Positions 15,407 through 27,205 of a DNA stretch of 64,000 nucleotides are shown piece after piece. The DNA is from Parapristionchus giblindavisi (taxonomy: Eukaryota; Nematoda; Chromadorea; Rhabditida; Diplogasteridae), in the NCBI GenBank assembly GCA_943737045.1, contig CALSFV010000063.1:496001-560000 (forward strand). Reading direction: 5' to 3'. How positions within the stretch are numbered: position 1 is the stretch's first letter; each line of letters opens with the position of its first letter. Under the pieces are notes generated by a model. That model searched no databases. It saw only the letters and a program-made list of their open reading frames with translations, and was not told where the DNA came from. A program made the translations under genes and the position numbers.

Positions 15407-18400
15407 ACTTCGGTCATTATAGCAGCAGTAAAATATTACAGCTCGACATGACCTGAAGTGTGTCTCATTCAGAATTTTTTCCTCTTTCACATAGTATATT
15501 ACTCGATAAGTATCATTGACAATTAGACTTGTAACGAATTATTTTGTACCAAAAACAGAGAGTATTGAAAGATAAATTTACATATTGGCCGTACTGACCA
15601 CTTTGAAATGGTTTATCTTATTCAGAATTTTTCGCTCTTTCATTTGGTATATGACACGATAGGTTTCATTTTCATTTTCATATTTCTCAAGTTATCTTGA
15701 TCATATCAGAGTAAAAGCTACTTTTGTACTTCGGTCATTATAGCAGCAGTAAAATATTACAGCTCGACATGACCTGAAGTGTGTCTCATTCAGAATTTTT
15801 TCCTCTTTCACATAGTATATTACTCGATAAGTATCATTGACAATTAGACTTGTAACGAATTATTTTGTACCAAAAACAGAGAGTATTGAAAGATAAATTT
15901 ACATATTGGCCGTACTGACCACTTTGAAATGATTTATCTTATTCAAAATTTTTCACTCTTTCATTTGGTATATGACACGATAGGTTTCATTTTCATTTTG
16001 ATATTTCTCAAGTTATCTTGATCATACCAGAGTAAAAGCTACTTTTGTACTTCGGTCATTATAGCAGCAGTAAAATATTACAGCTCGACATGACCTGAAG
16101 TGTGTCTCATTCAGAATTTTTTCCTCTTTCACATAGTATATTGCTCGATAAGTATCATTGACAATTAGACTTGTAACGAATTATTTTGTACCAAAAACAG
16201 AGAGTATTGAAAGATAAATTTACATATTGGCCGTACGGACCACTTTGAAAAAGTTTATCTTATTCAGAATTTTTCACTCTTTCATTTGGTATACGACACG
16301 ATAGGTTTCATTTTCATTTTGATATTTCTCAAGTTATCTTGATCATACCAGAGTAAAAGCTACTTTTGTACTTCGGTCATTATAGCAGCAGTAAAATATT
16401 ACAGCTCGACATGACCTGAAGTGTGTCTCATTCAGAATTTTTTCCTCTTTCACATAGTATATTACTCGATAAGTATCATTGACAATTAGACTTGTAACGA
16501 ATTATTTTGTACCAAAAACTGAGAGTATTGAAAGATAAATTTACATATTGGCCGTACTGACCACTTTGAAATGGTTTATCTTATTCAGAATTTTTCGCTC
16601 TTTCATTTGGTATATGACACGATAGGTTTCATTTTCATTTTGATATTTCTCAAGTTATCTTGATCATATCAGAGTAAAAGCTACTTTTGTACTTCGGTCA
16701 TTATAGCAGCAGTAAAATATTACAGCTCGACATGACCTGAAGTGTGTCACATTCAGAATTTTTTCCTCTTTCACATAGTATATTACTCGATAAGTATCAT
16801 TGACAATTAGACTTGTAACGAATTATTTTGTACCAAAAACAGAGAGTATTGAAAGATAAATTTACATATTGGCCGTACTGACCACTTTGAAATGGTTTAT
16901 CTTATTCAGAATTTTTCGCTCTTTCATTTGGTATATGACACGATAGGTTTCATTTTCATTTTGATATTTCTCAAGTTATCTTGATCATACCAGAGTAAAA
17001 GCTACTTTTGTACTTCGGTCATTATAGCAGCAGTAAAATATTACAGCTCGACATGACCTGAAGTGTGTCTCATTCAGAATTTTTTCCTCTTTCACATAGT
17101 ATATTACTCGATAAGTATCATTGACAATTAGACTTGTAACGAATTATTTTGTACCAAAAACAGAGAGTATTGAAAGATAAATTTACATATTGGCCGTACT
17201 GACCACTTTGAAATGGTTTATCTTATTCAGAATTTTTCGCTCTTTCATTTGGTATATGACACGATAGGTTTCATTTTCATTTTCATATTTCTCAAGTTAT
17301 CTTGATCATATCAGAGTAAAAGCTACTTTTGTACTTCGGTCATTATAGCAGCAGTAAAATATTACAGCTCGACATGACCTGAAGTGTGTCTCATTCAGAA
17401 TTTTTTCCTCTTTCACATAGTATATTACTCGATAAGTATCATTGACAATTAGACTTGTAACGAATTATTTTGTACCAAAAACAGAGAGTATTGAAAGATA
17501 AATTTACATATTGGCCGTACTGACCACTTTGAAATGATTTATCTTATTCAAAATTTTTCACTCTTTCATTTGGTATATGACACGATAGGTTTCATTTTCA
17601 TTTTGATATTTCTCAAGTTATCTTGATCATACCAGAGTAAAAGCTACTTTTGTACTTCGGTCATTATAGCAGCAGTAAAATATTACAGCTCGACATGACC
17701 TGAAGTGTGTCTCATTCAGAATTTTTTCCTCTTTCACATAGTATATTGCTCGATAAGTATCATTGACAATTAGACTTGTAACGAATTATTTTGTACCAAA
17801 AACAGAGAGTATTGAAAGATAAATTTACATATTGGCCGTACGGACCACTTTGAAAAAGTTTATCTTATTCAGAATTTTTCACTCTTTCATTTGGTATACG
17901 ACACGATAGGTTTCATTTTCATTTTGATATTTCTCAAGTTATCTTGATCATACCAGAGTAAAAGCTACTTTTGTACTTCGGTCATTATAGCAGCAGTAAA
18001 ATATTACAGCTCGACATGACCTGAAGTGTGTCTCATTCAGAATTTTTTCCTCTTTCACATAGTATATTACTCGATAAGTATCATTGACAATTAGACTTGT
18101 AACGAATTATTTTGTACCAAAAACTGAGAGTATTGAAAGATAAATTTACATATTGGCCGTACTGACCACTTTGAAATGGTTTATCTTATTCAGAATTTTT
18201 CGCTCTTTCATTTGGTATATGACACGATAGGTTTCATTTTCATTTTGATATTTCTCAAGTTATCTTGATCATATCAGAGTAAAAGCTACTTTTGTACTTC
18301 GGTCATTATAGCAGCAGTAAAATATTACAGCTCGACATGACCTGAAGTGTGTCACATTCAGAATTTTTTCCTCTTTCACATAGTATATTACTCGATAAGT

Positions 18401-18616
18401 ATCATTGACAATTAGACTTGTAACGAATTATTTTGTACCAAAAACAGAGAGTATTGAAAGATAAATTTACATATTGGCCGTACTGACCACTTTGAAATGG
18501 TTTATCTTATTCAGAATTTTTCGCTCTTTCATTTGGTATATGACACGATAGGTTTCATTTTCATTTTGATATTTCTCAAGTTATCTTGATCATACCAGAG
18601 TAAAAGCTACTTTTGT
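15407..18616. repeat. Pentameric higher-order repeat, 1605 bp x 2
   Basis: Ten units form two copies of a five-unit block, 15407-17011 and 17012-18616. Markers in order are TTTTCATATTT; AAATGATT with CATACCAG; TATTGCTCG with GTACGGACC and GGTATACGAC; AAAACTGAGAG; and GTGTCACATTC with CATACCAG. AAAACTGAGAG lies near 16518 and 18123 and GTGTCACATTC near 16745 and 18350, each 1605 bp apart. Related but incomplete copies of the block lie at about 12.5-15.4 kb, where AAAACTGAGAG also occurs near 12987 and 14592. Confidence 0.9.
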
Positions 18617-20216
18617 ACTTCGGTCATTATAGCAGCAGTAAAATATTACAGCTCGACATGACCTGAAGTGTGTCTCATTCAGAATTTTTTCCTCTTTCAC
18701 ATAGTATATTACTCGATAAGTATCATTGACAATTAGACTTGTAACGAATTATTTTGTACCAAAAACTGAGAGTATTGAAAGATAAATTTACATATTGGCT
18801 GTACTGACCACTTTGAAATGGTTTATCTTATTCAGAATTTTTCGCTCTTTTATTTGGTATATGACACGATAGGTTTCATTTTCATTTTCATATTTCTCAA
18901 GTTATCTTGATCATATCAGAGTAAAAGCTACTTTTGTACTTCGGTCATTATAGCAGCAGTAAAATATTACAGCTCGACATGACCTGAAGTGTGTCTCATT
19001 CAGAATTTTTTCCTCTTTCACATAGTATATTACTCGATAAGTATCATTGACAATTAGACTTGTAACGAATTATTTTGTACCAAAAACAGAGAGTATTGAA
19101 AGATAAATTTACATATTGGCCGTACTGACCACTTTGAAATGGTTTATCTTATTCAGAATTTTTCGCTCTTTTATTTGGTATATGACACGATAGGTTTCAT
19201 TGTCATTTTCATATTTCTCAAGTTATCTTGATCATATCAGAGTAAAAGCTACTTTTGTACTTCGGTCATTATAGCAGCAGTAAAATATTACAGCTCGACA
19301 TGACCTGAGGTGTGTCTCATTCAGAATTTTTTCCTCTTTTACATAGTATATTACTCGATAAGTATCATTGACAATTAGACTTGTAACGAATTATTTTGTA
19401 CCAAAAACAGAGAGTATTGAAAGATAAATTTACATATTGGCCGTACTGACCACTTTGAAATGGTTTATCTTATTCAGAATTTTTCGCTCTTTTATTTGGT
19501 ATATGACACGATAGGTTTCATTTTCATTTTCATATTTCTCAAGTTATCTTGATCATATCAGAGTAAAAGCTACTTTTGTACTTCGGTCATTATAGCAGCA
19601 GTAAAATATTACAGCTCGACATGACCTGAAGTGTGTCTCATTCAGAATTTTTTCCTCTTTCACATAGTATATTACTCGATAAGTATCATTGACAATTAGA
19701 CTTGTAACGAATTATTTTGTACCAAAAACAGAGAGTATTGAAAGATAAATTTACATATTAGCCGTACTGACCACTTTGAAATAGTTTATCTTATTCAGAA
19801 TTTTTCGCTCTTTCATTTGGTATATGACACGATAGGTTTCATTTTCATTTTGATATTTCTCAAGTTATCTTGATCATATCAGAGTAAAAGCTACTTTTGT
19901 ACTTCGGTCATTATAGCAGCAGTAAAATATTACAGCTCGACATGACCTGAAGTGTGTCTCATTCAGAATTTTTTCCTCTTTCACATAGTATATTACTCGA
20001 TAAGTATCATTGACAATTAGACTTGTAACGAATTATTTTGTACCAAAAACAGAGAGTATTGAAAGATAAATTTACATATTGGCCGTACTGACCACTTTGA
20101 AATGGTTTATCTTATTCAGAATTTTTCGCTCTTTTATTTGGTATATGACACGATAGGTTTCATTTTCATTTTCATATTTCTCAAGTTATCTTGATCATAT
20201 CAGAGTAAAAGCTACT

Positions 20217-20384
20217 TGTCTCGGCAACGAATGATTCAGTGGGAGATAATCTTTATCGGTTGATAGTGCTTATATACAAAAAATCTACTTGTGAAATTCA
20301 CATAACACAGATAAGACACGGACGTGTCCGATCTTATCTACAAAATCATTCCAAGAAATCTATGATATCTCTGTTACAGAGACA
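20217..20384 (-). repeat. LTR, 3' copy in element orientation
   Basis: 168 bp, TGTCTC...GAGACA. It matches the other LTR at all positions but one: T at 20240 versus A at 21600. On the minus strand it carries TATATAAG at 20269-20276, a likely TATA box. A 29-nt near-palindrome at 20310-20338 (GATAAGA...TCTTATC with core CGGAC-GT-GTCCG) could form a hairpin in the transcript. The interior sequence just before it on the minus strand ends CCCCTGGAG, with only a short purine run. Confidence 0.95.
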
Positions 20385-20561
20385 CTCCAGGGGAGCAAGG
20401 AGAGTCAGGGGGAGGGGGTCAATCGAATTTCATGTAGATGATGAATACAAATGAAATACAATGATGAAACAGAAATTATACAAGACAAACAAAGCAGAAT
20501 ACTGTGGGACGAAAGTTGTCGATGACGAATCGGAATTGAATGAGTGGGTCTTCACGGTACT
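20385..20561 (-). other. 3' untranslated end of the LTR element
   Basis: The 177 bases between the Gag-like stop and the LTR have no usable frame. They include a G-rich plus-strand run near 20390-20420 (C-rich when read in element orientation) and an AT-rich part at 20430-20500. The last minus-strand bases before the LTR are TGGAG. No strong polypurine tract is seen in either orientation, which is a weak point of the element model. Confidence 0.5.
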
Positions 20562-21218
20562 TCAGCGATGGAACGGCGGTCTGCTTTTCTCCAGGATCCT
20601 CTCATCGAAGCGATGAAGATCCTCCAGGCCTCGCAGATTGAAGTGCAGATGAAGAAGAAGGGGAAGGGGAATGGATCCATCGTACAAGAGCAGGAAAACG
20701 GGCAGCGTCTTGTGCATCATTGTCTCCAGATAACTGGTTTTGACGGATTCTTCGAGAGCAGATAGCTGACGGATGAGCAGCTGCGTCTCCTGGACGGTCT
20801 TCAGAGCGGAGATCGTTGTCTCATTGGCCTGGACGAAGCCATGGAAGGTGGAATGGAATTCTCCATTTACATCGAACGTCGGTACGTGTAGACGTGGAAG
20901 GCGAGGTGCGACGAGTAGAGTTGGCGTAGTGACGCCAGTGGACACGAGATGAGACGGCGGGTCGGCGTGGGCTTGCGACTCGGAGCCGTTGTTGTTTGTG
21001 ATGAGGCCCGGCGTGTGGGGAATAGCCGTGCGTTCCTCTTCAGTAGTCCTTTGGGACACGAGATGAGACGGCGGGTCGGCGTGGACTTGCGACTCGGAGC
21101 CGTTGTTGGTGCTGTTGAGGCCAGGGATGTGAGGAGTAGCCTTGCGTTCCTCTTCATTCTTCGTTTGGATGAGCTGCTTCACTTCTGCGGCGGTGTGCTC
21201 GTTGAGTTCCTCCTTCAT
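20562..21218 (-). pseudogene. Gag-like reading frame of the LTR element
   Basis: A 218-codon frame on the minus strand from an ATG at 21218. Residues 1-30 are charged (MKEELNEHTAAEVKQLIQTK). Two copies of a 38-residue repeat follow, with motifs EEERTAIPHTPGL and GSESQAHADPPSHLVS, roughly residues 22-92. Then comes a segment LPRLHVPTFDVNGEF...FHGFVQAN (about 106-135) that resembles the conserved Gag start of BEL/Pao elements (usual pattern LPxLxLPxFxGxxxxWxxFxxxF), though the Gly and Trp positions are changed, and a helical stretch to about residue 165. The C-terminal 50 residues are Leu-rich and unlike Gag, suggesting a shift out of the original frame. More repeat copies lie upstream in a different frame, so the gene is broken. 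It would have encoded a capsid-type protein; in this copy it is probably not functional. Confidence 0.55.
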
Positions 21219-21500
21219 TGTTGGTGATGAGGCCCGGAGTGAGGGGAGTAGCCGCGCGTTCCTCTTCAGTAGTCGTCAGAGACACGAGATGAGACGGCGG
21301 GTCGGCGTGTGCTTGCGACTCGGAGCCGTTGTTGTTGGTGATGAGGCCCGGCGTGTGGGGAGTAGCCGTGCGTTCCTCTTCAGTAGTCGTTGGAGACACG
21401 AGATGAGACGGCGGGTCGGCGTGTGCTTGCGACTCGGAGCCGTTGTTGTTGGTGATGAGGCCCGGCGTGTGGGGAGTAGCCGTGCGTTCCTCTTCAGAGT
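20941..21500. repeat. 114-bp tandem repeat inside the LTR element (about five copies)
   Basis: The motif GACACGAGATGAGACGGCGG starts at 20941, 21055, 21281 and 21395. Spacings are 114, 226 (two units, the middle one diverged around 21168) and 114. 114 bp is 38 codons, so the repeat preserves a minus-strand frame with the motif EEERTATPHTPGL...SQAHADPPSHLVS. The stretch is much richer in G+C than the satellite. The diverged middle copy carries the ATG of the Gag-like frame and a frame change relative to the upstream copies. Confidence 0.9.
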
Positions 21501-21561
21501 GATGTGTCGGCCATCGTCGCCACGGCGGCTGCGCGGAGCGGACGGACGATTGATGCGTTTT

Positions 21562-21574
21562 GCCGATTGCACCA
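21562..21574 (-). other. Candidate tRNA primer binding site
   Basis: On the minus strand, two bases after the LTR end, the sequence TGGTGCAATCGGC begins with the TGG that pairs with the CCA end of a tRNA. It resembles the complement of the acceptor end of an animal tRNA-Gly (TGGTGCATCGGC, from memory) with one extra A. The tRNA identity is tentative. Confidence 0.5.
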
Positions 21575-21576
21575 CT

Positions 21577-21744
21577 TGTCTCGGCAACGAATGATTCAGA
21601 GGGAGATAATCTTTATCGGTTGATAGTGCTTATATACAAAAAATCTACTTGTGAAATTCACATAACACAGATAAGACACGGACGTGTCCGATCTTATCTA
21701 CAAAATCATTCCAAGAAATCTATGATATCTCTGTTACAGAGACA
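21577..21744 (-). repeat. LTR, 5' copy in element orientation, with promoter
   Basis: 168 bp, same ends as the other LTR. Because the element reads right to left, this copy would drive transcription; TATATAAG on the minus strand is at 21629-21636. The single difference between the LTRs (1 of 168) means little time has passed since insertion, since the two LTRs are identical when an element integrates. Confidence 0.95.
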
Positions 21745-21754
21745 CTACTTTTGT

Positions 21755-22075
21755 ACTTCGGTCATTATAGCAGCAGTAAAATTTTACAGCTCGGCATGAC
21801 CTGAGGTGTGTCTCATTCAGAATTTTTTCCTCTTTCACATAGTATATCACTGGCTGAGTATCATTGACAATTAGACTTGTAACGAATTGTTTTGTACCAA
21901 AAACATAGAGTACTGAAAGATAAATTTACATATTGGCCGTACTGACCACTTTGAAATGGTTTATCTTATTCAGAATTTTTCGCTCTTTTATTTGGTATAT
22001 GACACGATAGGTTTCATTTTCATTTTCATATTTCTCAAGTTATCTTGATCATATCAGAGTAAAAGCTACTTTTGT
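21755..22075. repeat. Divergent satellite unit adjoining the LTR element
   Basis: This unit carries several private changes: AAATTTTACAGCTCGGC, GTATATCACTGGCTGAGT, GAATTGTTTTGTACC, ACATAGAG and TACTGAAAG. The GTATATCACT(C/G)GCTGAGT, GAATTGTTTTG and TACTGAAAG variants are otherwise seen only in the degenerate units at the right end of the array (57395-57834). Confidence 0.85.
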
Positions 22076-22717
22076 ACTTCGGTCATTATAGCAGCAGTAA
22101 AATATTACAGCTCGACATGACCTGAGGTGTGTCTCATTCAGAATTTTTTCCTCTTTCACATAGTATATTACTCGATAAGTTTCATTGACAATTAGACTTG
22201 TAACGAATTATTTTGTACCAAAAACAGAGAGTAGTGAAAGATAAATTTACATATTGGCCGTACTGACCACTTTGAAATGGTTTATCTTATTCAGAATTTT
22301 TCGCTCTTTTATTTGGTATATGACACGATAGGTTTCATTTTCATTTTCATATTTCTCAAGTTATCTTGATCATATCAGAGTAAAAGCTAATTTTGTACTT
22401 CGGTCATTATAGCAGCAGTAAAATATTACAGCTCGACATGACCTGAAGTGTGTCTCATTCAGAATTTTTTCCTCTTTCAGATAGTATATTACTCGATAAG
22501 TATCATTGACAATTAGACTTGTAACGAATTATTTTGTACCAAAAACAGAGAGTATTGAAAGATAAATTTACATATTAGCCGTACTGACCACTTTGAAATA
22601 GTTTATCTTATTCAGAATTTTTCGCTCTTTCATTTGGTATATGACACGATAGGTTTCATTTTCATTTTCATATTTCTCAAGTTATCTTGATCATATCAGA
22701 GTAAAAGCTACTTTTGT

Positions 22718-25700
22718 ACTTCGGTCATTATAGCAGCAGTAAAATATTACAGCTCGACATGACCTGAGGTGTGTCTCATTCAGAATTTTTTCCTCTTTCA
22801 CATAGTATATTACTCGATAAGTTTCATTGACAATTAGACTTGTAACGAATTATTTTGTACCAAAAACAGAGAGTAGTGAAAGATAAATTTACATATTGGC
22901 CGTACTGACCACTTTGAAATGGTTTATCTTATTCAGAATTTTTCGCTCTTTTATTTGGTATATGACACGATAGGTTTCATTTTCATTTTCATATTTCTCA
23001 AGTTATCTTGATCATATCAGAGTAAAAGCTAATTTTGTACTTCGGTCATTATAGCAGCAGTAAAATATTACAGCTCGACATGACCTGAGGTGTGTCTCAT
23101 TCAGAATTTTTTCCTCTTTCACATAGTATATTACTCGATTATCATTGACAATTAGACTTGTAACGAATTATTTTGTACCAAAAACAGAGAGTATTGAAAG
23201 ATAAATTTAAATATTGGCCGTACTGACCACTTTGAAATGGTTTATCTTATTCAGAATTTTTCGCTCTTTTATTTGGTATATGACACGATAGGTTTCATTT
23301 TCATTTTCATATTTCTAAAGTTATCTTGATCATATCAGAGTAAAAGCTACTTTTGTACATCGGTCATTATAGCAGCAGCAAAATATTACAGCTCGACATG
23401 ACCTGAGGTGTGTCTCATTCAGAATTTTTTCCTCTTTCACATAGTATATTACTCGATAAGTTTCATTGACAATTAGACTTGTAACGAATTATTTTGTACC
23501 AAAAACAGAGAGTAGTGAAAGATAAATTTACATATTGGCCGTACTGACCACTTTGAAATGGTTTATCTTATTCAGAATTTTTCGCTCTTTTATTTGGTAT
23601 ATGACACGATAGGTTTCATTTTCATTTTGATATTTCTCAAGTTATCTTGATCATATCAGAGTAAAAGCTACTTTTGTACTTCGGTCATTATAGCAGCAGT
23701 AAAATATTACAGCTCGACATGACCTGAGGTGTGTCTCATTCAGAATTTTTTCCTCTTTCACATAGTATATTACTCGATAAGTATCATTGACAATTAGACT
23801 TGTAACGAATTATTTTGTACCAAAAACAGAGAGTATTGAAAGATAAATTTACATATTGGCCGTACTGACCACTTTGAAATGGTTTATCTTATTCAGAATT
23901 TTTCGCTCTTTTATTTGGTATATGACACGATAGGTTTCATTTTCATTTTCATATTTCTCAAGTTATCTTGATCATATCAGAGTAAAAGCTACTTTTGTAC
24001 TTCGGTCATTATAGCAGCAGTAAAATATAACAGCTCGACATGACCTGAGGTGTGTCTCATTCAGAATTTTTTCCTCTTTCACATAGTATATTACTCGATA
24101 AGTTTCATTGACAATTAGACTTGTAACGAATTATTTTGTACCAAAAACAGAGAGTAGTGAAAGATAAATTTACATATTGGCCGTACTGACCACTTTGAAA
24201 TGGTTTATCTTATTCAGAATTTTTCGCTCTTTTATTTGGTATATGACACGATAGGTTTCATTTTCATTTTCATATTTCTCAAGTTATCTTGATCATATCA
24301 GAGTAAAAGCTAATTTTGTACTTCGGTCATTATAGCAGCAGTAAAATATTACAGCTCGACATGACCTGAGGTGTGTCTCATTCAGAATTTTTTCCTCTTT
24401 CACATAGTATATTACTCGATAAGTTTCATTGACAATTAGACTTGTAACGAATTATTTTGTACCAAAAACAGAGAGTAGTGAAAGATAAATTTACATATTG
24501 GCCGTACTGACCACTTTGAAATGGTTTATCTTATTCAGAATTTTTCGCTCTTTTATTTGGTATATGACACGATAGGTTTCATTTTCATTTTGATATTTCT
24601 CAAGTTATCTTGATCATATCAGAGTAAAAGCTACTTTTGTACTTCGGTCATTATAGCAGCAGTAAAATATTACAGCTCGACATGACCTGAGGTGTGTCTC
24701 ATTCAGAATTTTTTCCTCTTTCACATAGTATATTACTCGATAAGTATCATTGACAATTAGACTTGTAACGAATTATTTTGTACCAAAAACAGAGAGTATT
24801 GAAAGATAAATTTACATATTGGCCGTACTGACCACTTTGAAATGGTTTATCTTATTCAGAATTTTTCGCTCTTTTATTTGGTATATGACACGATAGGTTT
24901 CATTTTCATTTTCATATTTCTCAAGTTATCTTGATCATATCAGAGTAAAAGCTACTTTTGTACTTCGGTCATTATAGCAGCAGTAAAATATTACAGCTCG
25001 ACATGACCTGAGGTGTGTCTCATTCAGAATTTTTTCCTCTTTCACATAGTATATTACTCGATAAGTTTCATTGACAATTAGACTTGTAACGAATTATTTT
25101 GTACCAAAAACAGAGAGTAGTGAAAGATAAATTTACATATTGGCCGTACTGACCACTTTGAAATGGTTTATCTTATTCAGAATTTTTCGCTCTTTTATTT
25201 GGTATATGACACGATAGGTTTCATTTTCATTTTCATATTTCTCAAGTTATCTTGATCATATCAGAGTAAAAGCTAATTTTGTACTTCGGTCATTATAGCA
25301 GCAGTAAAATATTACAGCTCGACATGACCTGAGGTGTGTCTCATTCAGAATTTTTTCCTCTTTCACATAGTATATTACTCGATTATCATTGACAATTAGA
25401 CTTGTAACGAATTATTTTGTACCAAAAACAGAGAGTATTGAAAGATAAATTTAAATATTGGCCGTACTGACCACTTTGAAATGGTTTATCTTATTCAGAA
25501 TTTTTCGCTCTTTTATTTGGTATATGACACGATAGGTTTCATTTTCATTTTCATATTTCTAAAGTTATCTTGATCATATCAGAGTAAAAGCTACTTTTGT
25601 ACATCGGTCATTATAGCAGCAGCAAAATATTACAGCTCGACATGACCTGAGGTGTGTCTCATTCAGAATTTTTTCCTCTTTCACATAGTATATTACTCGA

Positions 25701-27205
25701 TAAGTTTCATTGACAATTAGACTTGTAACGAATTATTTTGTACCAAAAACAGAGAGTAGTGAAAGATAAATTTACATATTGGCCGTACTGACCACTTTGA
25801 AATGGTTTATCTTATTCAGAATTTTTCGCTCTTTTATTTGGTATATGACACGATAGGTTTCATTTTCATTTTGATATTTCTCAAGTTATCTTGATCATAT
25901 CAGAGTAAAAGCTACTTTTGTACTTCGGTCATTATAGCAGCAGTAAAATATTACAGCTCGACATGACCTGAGGTGTGTCTCATTCAGAATTTTTTCCTCT
26001 TTCACATAGTATATTACTCGATAAGTATCATTGACAATTAGACTTGTAACGAATTATTTTGTACCAAAAACAGAGAGTATTGAAAGATAAATTTACATAT
26101 TGGCCGTACTGACCACTTTGAAATGGTTTATCTTATTCAGAATTTTTCGCTCTTTTATTTGGTATATGACACGATAGGTTTCATTTTCATTTTCATATTT
26201 CTCAAGTTATCTTGATCATATCAGAGTAAAAGCTACTTTTGTACTTCGGTCATTATAGCAGCAGTAAAATATAACAGCTCGACATGACCTGAGGTGTGTC
26301 TCATTCAGAATTTTTTCCTCTTTCACATAGTATATTACTCGATAAGTTTCATTGACAATTAGACTTGTAACGAATTATTTTGTACCAAAAACAGAGAGTA
26401 GTGAAAGATAAATTTACATATTGGCCGTACTGACCACTTTGAAATGGTTTATCTTATTCAGAATTTTTCGCTCTTTTATTTGGTATATGACACGATAGGT
26501 TTCATTTTCATTTTCATATTTCTCAAGTTATCTTGATCATATCAGAGTAAAAGCTAATTTTGTACTTCGGTCATTATAGCAGCAGTAAAATATTACAGCT
26601 CGACATGACCTGAGGTGTGTCTCATTCAGAATTTTTTCCTCTTTCACATAGTATATTACTCGATAAGTTTCATTGACAATTAGACTTGTAACGAATTATT
26701 TTGTACCAAAAACAGAGAGTAGTGAAAGATAAATTTACATATTGGCCGTACTGACCACTTTGAAATGGTTTATCTTATTCAGAATTTTTCGCTCTTTTAT
26801 TTGGTATATGACACGATAGGTTTCATTTTCATTTTGATATTTCTCAAGTTATCTTGATCATATCAGAGTAAAAGCTACTTTTGTACTTCGGTCATTATAG
26901 CAGCAGTAAAATATTACAGCTCGACATGACCTGAGGTGTGTCTCATTCAGAATTTTTTCCTCTTTCACATAGTATATTACTCGATAAGTATCATTGACAA
27001 TTAGACTTGTAACGAATTATTTTGTACCAAAAACAGAGAGTATTGAAAGATAAATTTACATATTGGCCGTACTGACCACTTTGAAATGGTTTATCTTATT
27101 CAGAATTTTTCGCTCTTTTATTTGGTATATGACACGATAGGTTTCATTTTCATTTTCATATTTCTCAAGTTATCTTGATCATATCAGAGTAAAAGCTACT
27201 TTTGT
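22718..27205. repeat. Seven-unit higher-order repeat, 2244 bp x 2
   Basis: Two copies, 22718-24961 and 24962-27205. Each contains a unit with a 3-bp deletion (ACTCGATTATCATT, near 23134 and 25378), followed by a unit starting ACATCGG with CAGCAAAATATT (23357 and 25601), and later a unit with AAATATAACAGC (23999 and 26243). All three landmarks are 2244 bp apart, which equals 7 x 321 minus 3. The order of TTTTGATATT and TTTTCATATT units and of CTAATTTTG junctions also matches. Confidence 0.93.

Larger units (their letters stand above)
1..20216. repeat. 321-bp satellite array, left part (about 63 units)
   Basis: Head-to-tail tandem units with a period of exactly 321 bp: the landmark ACTTCGGTCATTATAGCAGC recurs at 321, 642, 963 and so on at multiples of 321 until a one-base deletion in the unit near 13161. 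The array is already in progress at base 1, so its left end is outside the window. Units are AT-rich, nearly identical, and differ by a small set of linked substitutions (for example TATTACTCG/TATTGCTCG, GTACTGACC/GTACGGACC, AAATGGTT/AAATGATT/AAAAAGTT, CAGCAGTAAA/CAGCATTAAA). No reading frame of any length survives in the units. This is satellite DNA of the kind found in centromeric or heterochromatic blocks; the chromosomal location is inference. Confidence 0.98.
20217..21744 (-). mobile_element. Non-autonomous BEL/Pao-like LTR retrotransposon inserted in the satellite
   Basis: A 1528-bp element bounded by two 168-bp direct repeats (LTRs) and flanked by a perfect 5-bp duplication, CTACT at 20212-20216 and 21745-21749. 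Removing the element and one CTACT restores a normal satellite unit in phase. The LTRs begin TGTCTC and end GAGACA. Orientation is read on the minus strand: next to the right-hand LTR the minus strand reads AGTGGTGCAATCGGC, which can serve as a primer binding site starting TGG, and the Gag-like frame is on that strand. A 5-bp target duplication, TGT...ACA ends and a Gag motif resembling the BEL/Pao family (PTFDVNGEF) all point to BEL/Pao. No protease, reverse transcriptase, RNase H or integrase fits in the 1192-bp interior, so it depends on a full-length relative. Confidence 0.9.

Noticed and set aside
20239..20454. Small plus-strand open frame beginning in the left LTR
   Set aside because: It runs across the LTR, repeats in the other LTR, has no motif, and is opposite to the element's direction.
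21276..21587. Minus-strand Arg-rich frame in the LTR element
   Set aside because: It is a second frame through the 114-bp repeat (KRNARLLPTRRASS), explained by repeat composition, and lacks Gag motifs.
20949..21594. Plus-strand open frames in the LTR element (Arg/Val/Gly-rich peptides)
   Set aside because: They are antisense or out-of-frame shadows of the 114-bp repeat. The minus-strand frame agrees with the LTR orientation and the BEL-type Gag motif.
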